A stretch of DNA of 36,062 bases, taken from assembly GCA_902826945.1 (NCBI GenBank), contig CADEGS010000018.1, positions 1 through 36,062 of the forward strand. Direction: 5' to 3'. The notes under the pieces are model-generated. The model did not search any database. It saw only the letters and a program-made list of their open reading frames with translations, and was not told where the DNA came from. The position numbers and the translations under genes were made by a program. Source of the stretch: an uncultured bacterium (lineage in GTDB: Bacteria; Planctomycetota; UBA1135; GCA-002686595). This document shows positions 34,300 to 36,062 of the stretch, in pieces; within the stretch, counting starts at the first letter, position 1; each line of letters opens with the position of its first letter.

Positions 34300-34372
34300 G
34301 CGCGCGCCGGGAGGATGGCACCCCCCTCGGTCGGGGTCCAGGGCAGAGGCGGGCGCCGGCCGATGCCCGGAG

Positions 34373-34394
34373 ACGCGGGCCGCGCCGCCCGCGT
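34373..34394 (-). other. Hairpin abutting the alpha/beta hydrolase stop codon
   Basis: ACGCGGGC and GCCCGCGT form an 8-bp stem with loop CGCGCC. The stem begins at the last base of the hydrolase TGA. Possible transcript-end structure between the hydrolase gene and the MBOAT operon; no T tract. Confidence 0.4.
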
Positions 34395-35368
34395 CAGAGC
34401 CCGTTCCGGTCCATCCACCCGCGCAGGGCGCGCAGGGTCTCCGCCGGCCGGTCGTGGTTGGCGACGTGCGCCGCGCCGGCGATCACCGCGACCTCGGCTC
34501 CCGGGACCTGCGCGGCGTACGCGCGCGTCGACGCGGGCGTCGCCTCGTCGTGCTCCCCGCACACGAACAGGACGGGCAGGCGCAGCGCGGGGAGCGCGGG
34601 CGTCACGTCGACCGTGCGCAGCGGGCCGGTGATCGTGAACTCGCTCGGGCCGTTCAGCGTCTCGTAGACCTGCGCGCCCATGCCGGCGAAGGCCGCCTCG
34701 AGCTCCGCGGGCCACGGATCGGCGCGGCAGACGTAGCGACGGTAGTAGGCGTCGGTCGCCGCGCGGTACGCCTCGCCGTCGGTCTGGCCGGTGCGCTCGC
34801 CCTCGAGGATCGCCAGCGCCTGCTCGGGCGGCAGCGTCGCGATCAGGCGCCGCGAGTCCTCGATCCAGCGCGGGATGCTGAGCGCCGGCCCGGCCAGGAT
34901 CGCGCCGCGCACGCCCGGCGCCGGCGTGCCGCCGAGGCCGGAGAGCGCGTCGACCGCCAGGATGCTGCCCCAGGAATGGCCGTAGAGCACGACCTCGTCG
35001 AGCCCGAGCGCCGCGCGCACCGCCGCCAGCTCGCGCACGGCGCGCTCGCGCGTCCACAGCGACGGGTCGTCGGGGCGCTCGGAGCGACCGCAGCCGAGCT
35101 GGTCGTAGAAGACCACCGGCCGCTCGTCGCCGAGCAGCTCGAGGTTCGCGAGGTAGTCGTGCGGGATGCCCGGCCCGCCGTGCAGCACGACGAGCGGCGT
35201 GCGCACGCCCTCGCCGCGCACCGCGTACCACACGCGGCCGCCCTCGACCGCGATCGTGCCCGTGGCCGGGCGCGCGCGGACGGCGCGCGCCGAGGGACAG
35301 GCGCGCGCAGAGGCACAGCCGAGGACGAGCGGGAGAGCCGAGAGGGAGAGCAGAAAGGCGGTGCGCAC
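34394..35368 (-). CDS. Alpha/beta hydrolase of the prolyl-aminopeptidase (S33) type, predicted lipoprotein
   Basis: A 324-residue protein. The GTG at 35368 follows AGGAGG with 5-nt spacing. The signal peptide MRTAFLLSLSALPLVLGC ends in a lipobox (LVLGC, Cys18), so the enzyme is probably membrane-anchored. The hydrolase core has the oxyanion motif VLHGGPGIPHDYL (61-73), FYDQLGCGRSERP (88-99), nucleophile S132 in YGHSWGS, acid in FVCGEHDEATP and terminal His in GAAHVANHD. HGGPG plus GHSWG is the proline iminopeptidase/tricorn-interacting-factor F1 pattern (peptidase family S33), with a helical cap between about 165 and 245. Activity on N-terminal proline or related peptides is the family prediction; other amide or ester substrates are possible. 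It stands alone on the minus strand between the MBOAT operon and the small gene upstream. Confidence 0.88.
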   Translation of the reverse strand: MRTAFLLSLSALPLVLGCASARACPSARAVRARPATGTIAVEGGRVWYAVRGEGVRTPLVVLHGGPGIPHDYLANLELLGDERPVVFYDQLGCGRSERPDDPSLWTRERAVRELAAVRAALGLDEVVLYGHSWGSILAVDALSGLGGTPAPGVRGAILAGPALSIPRWIEDSRRLIATLPPEQALAILEGERTGQTDGEAYRAATDAYYRRYVCRADPWPAELEAAFAGMGAQVYETLNGPSEFTITGPLRTVDVTPALPALRLPVLFVCGEHDEATPASTRAYAAQVPGAEVAVIAGAAHVANHDRPAETLRALRGWMDRNGL

Positions 35369-35449
35369 GGGAACCTCCTGGCCGGGCCATGAGGGTGGGA
35401 AGCCCTCGGCCGGGGTGTCAATCCCGCACCGCGCGCGGCGTGGGCTGTC

Positions 35450-35788
35450 CTAGCGTAGCTCTTGCAGGACGTTCGTCCCCTCGCCGTCGCCCCACGCGAA
35501 GCGCTCGACGATCTGCACCAGGCCCTGCGCCCCGCGGCGCAGCGTGCAGTCGGAGCGGCCGTGGCCCAGGGTGCCGTCGGTGTGGCGCTGGCAGTAGGTG
35601 AACGCCAGGCGATCGCCGTCGACGACGCCGACCAGGGCGCCGTGCTCGACCCGGCCGCCGGCGTAGGTCGCGTGCACGCGATCCGCCTCCTGGCAGAAGC
35701 GGAACACCGTCTCGGCGTTCACGACGCCGTTCGGCGCGGTCTGCACGGCGTTCATCGCCAGGCCGTCGAGACGGATGGGCTCGGGCAT
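35450..35788 (-). CDS. Small conserved protein of the family often labelled 'N-acetylglutamate synthase'
   Basis: A 112-residue protein: RLDGLAMNAVQTAPNGVVNA continuing ETVFRFCQEADRVHATYAGG, then VEHGALVGVVDGDRLAFTYC continuing QRHTDGTLGHGRSDCTL and VERFAWGDGEGTNVLQEL. The pattern 'PNG.V...T.F.F.Q..D.V.A.Y.GG....G.L.G' defines a family of small lipocalin-like beta-strand proteins that databases often call n-acetylglutamate synthase. It has no GNAT acetyltransferase motif, so I do not accept that function. The ATG at 35788 is preferred to the upstream one at 35881: the family begins just before RLDG, and the earlier start lies inside a repeat element. No SD is visible. Function unknown. Confidence 0.78.
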   Translation of the reverse strand: MPEPIRLDGLAMNAVQTAPNGVVNAETVFRFCQEADRVHATYAGGRVEHGALVGVVDGDRLAFTYCQRHTDGTLGHGRSDCTLRRGAQGLVQIVERFAWGDGEGTNVLQELR

Positions 35789-35863
35789 CGGGGCTCGGGG
35801 GCGCGGGCCCCGGCGGGGGAGTACGCGGCAGGCGCCGCGCGGTTTGCGGAAGACGCTTCTAGC

Positions 35864-36019
35864 GTCCTGTCTCAGAAGCACGCATGCACCGTCCGCCCTC
35901 CTCCACCGCCTGGCTGCGTTGCTCCTCCTCGGCGGTTCACCCTGGAACCGCGGTCGTCGTCGCGCCTTGCCAGTCGGCGGATGAGGACGGAATGTGCATG
36001 CGTACTTCTGAGACAGGAC
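35864..36019. mobile_element. 156-bp palindromic MITE-like element with 26-nt terminal inverted repeats
   Basis: Left arm 35864-35889 and right arm 35994-36019 are inverted copies with one mismatch in 26; the outer end reads GTCCTGTCTCAGAAG. Inside, CCGTCC/GGACGG, TGGC/GCCA and other blocks also pair. The centre is a perfect hairpin, GCGGTTC-ACCCTG-GAACCGC (35932-35951), so the whole element can fold on itself. No open frame fits inside. It lies 1 nt past the stop codon of the gene entering from the right edge and upstream of the small conserved gene. No clear target-site duplication is visible. Likely a non-autonomous transposable or structural repeat element. Confidence 0.7.
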
Positions 36020-36020
36020 A

Positions 36021-36062
36021 TCAGCCTTGCATGCGCCGCTCGAGCCACGCCCGCGCCATCTG
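36021..36062 (-). CDS. Partial CDS: C-terminal tip of a gene beyond the window
   Basis: The minus strand from the window edge reads QMARAWLERRMQG and then TGA (plus-strand TCA at 36021-36023). The residues look like a normal helical C-terminus and the stop sits immediately beside the inverted-repeat element. Too short to identify. Confidence 0.35.
   Translation of the reverse strand, partial: QMARAWLERRMQG

Noticed and set aside
35450..35788. Assigning arginine-biosynthesis N-acetylglutamate synthase to the small gene
   Set aside because: The 112-residue product has no GNAT acetyl-CoA-binding motif and is far too short. The label is a recurring database name for this small beta-rich family.

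Overview
This is a 36 kb stretch of a very GC-rich bacterial chromosome (clearly above 70% G+C by eye), densely coding on both strands. Several genes start with GTG and several have no visible Shine-Dalgarno sequence. The gene content suggests a Gram-negative, complex-lifestyle bacterium: a PrkC-type Ser/Thr kinase with TPRs, a secreted TPR-CHAT protein, a DUF4344 metallopeptidase, lipoprotein enzymes, an OpgGH pair, a TonB-dependent receptor and a Tat-exported molybdoenzyme. Planctomycetota is my best guess, with Myxococcota or Acidobacteriota as alternatives. No taxonomic marker in the window settles this.

Layout. (1) 1-2467: an initiator tRNA with a canonical intrinsic terminator, then a divergent pair encoding a secreted hypothetical protein and a secreted DUF4344 zinc metallopeptidase. 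(2) 2533-6548: a receptor Ser/Thr kinase with TPRs, a 22-bp tandem hairpin repeat, a heavily deleted second kinase gene (remnant), and a DUF429-like gene on the minus strand. (3) 6719-11893: an ABC-F ATPase that looks leaderless, then a secreted ten-repeat TPR protein with a C-terminal CHAT protease domain. (4) 11921-16898, minus strand: a small membrane protein, a lipoprotein FAD amine oxidase and a SERCA-like P2A-type cation ATPase. A broken duplicate of the ATPase 3' end lies on the far side of the first two genes. (5) 17120-20949: opgG-opgH, translationally coupled, for periplasmic glucan synthesis. (6) 20950-25177, minus strand: a three-gene operon (four-cluster ferredoxin subunit, molybdopterin catalytic subunit, TorD-type chaperone) with stop/start overlaps and no membrane anchor gene. 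(7) 25406-29922, minus strand: a DUF2892 membrane protein, a TonB-dependent receptor and a hybrid histidine kinase. (8) 30027-34299, minus strand: a cassette with 1-nt overlaps encoding an AlgI/DltB-type MBOAT acyltransferase, an AlgJ/AlgX-like SGNH protein and a multi-pass membrane protein that may be a GT-C glycosyltransferase. (9) 34394-36062: a lipoprotein alpha/beta hydrolase, a small conserved protein, a 156-bp palindromic MITE-like element, and the C-terminal tip of another gene running off the window.

How the genes fit together: the window is rich in cell-envelope functions (glucan synthesis, glycan acylation, outer-membrane uptake, exported enzymes and lipoproteins). The strongest candidate for an undescribed system is the MBOAT-SGNH-membrane protein cassette, whose SGNH partner lacks the usual catalytic Asp. 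The molybdoenzyme operon is also unusual, with no quinol-oxidising anchor and a His replacing one cluster-ligand Cys. Signs of past rearrangement (kinase remnant, ATPase tail copy, inverted-repeat element) lie in the gaps.
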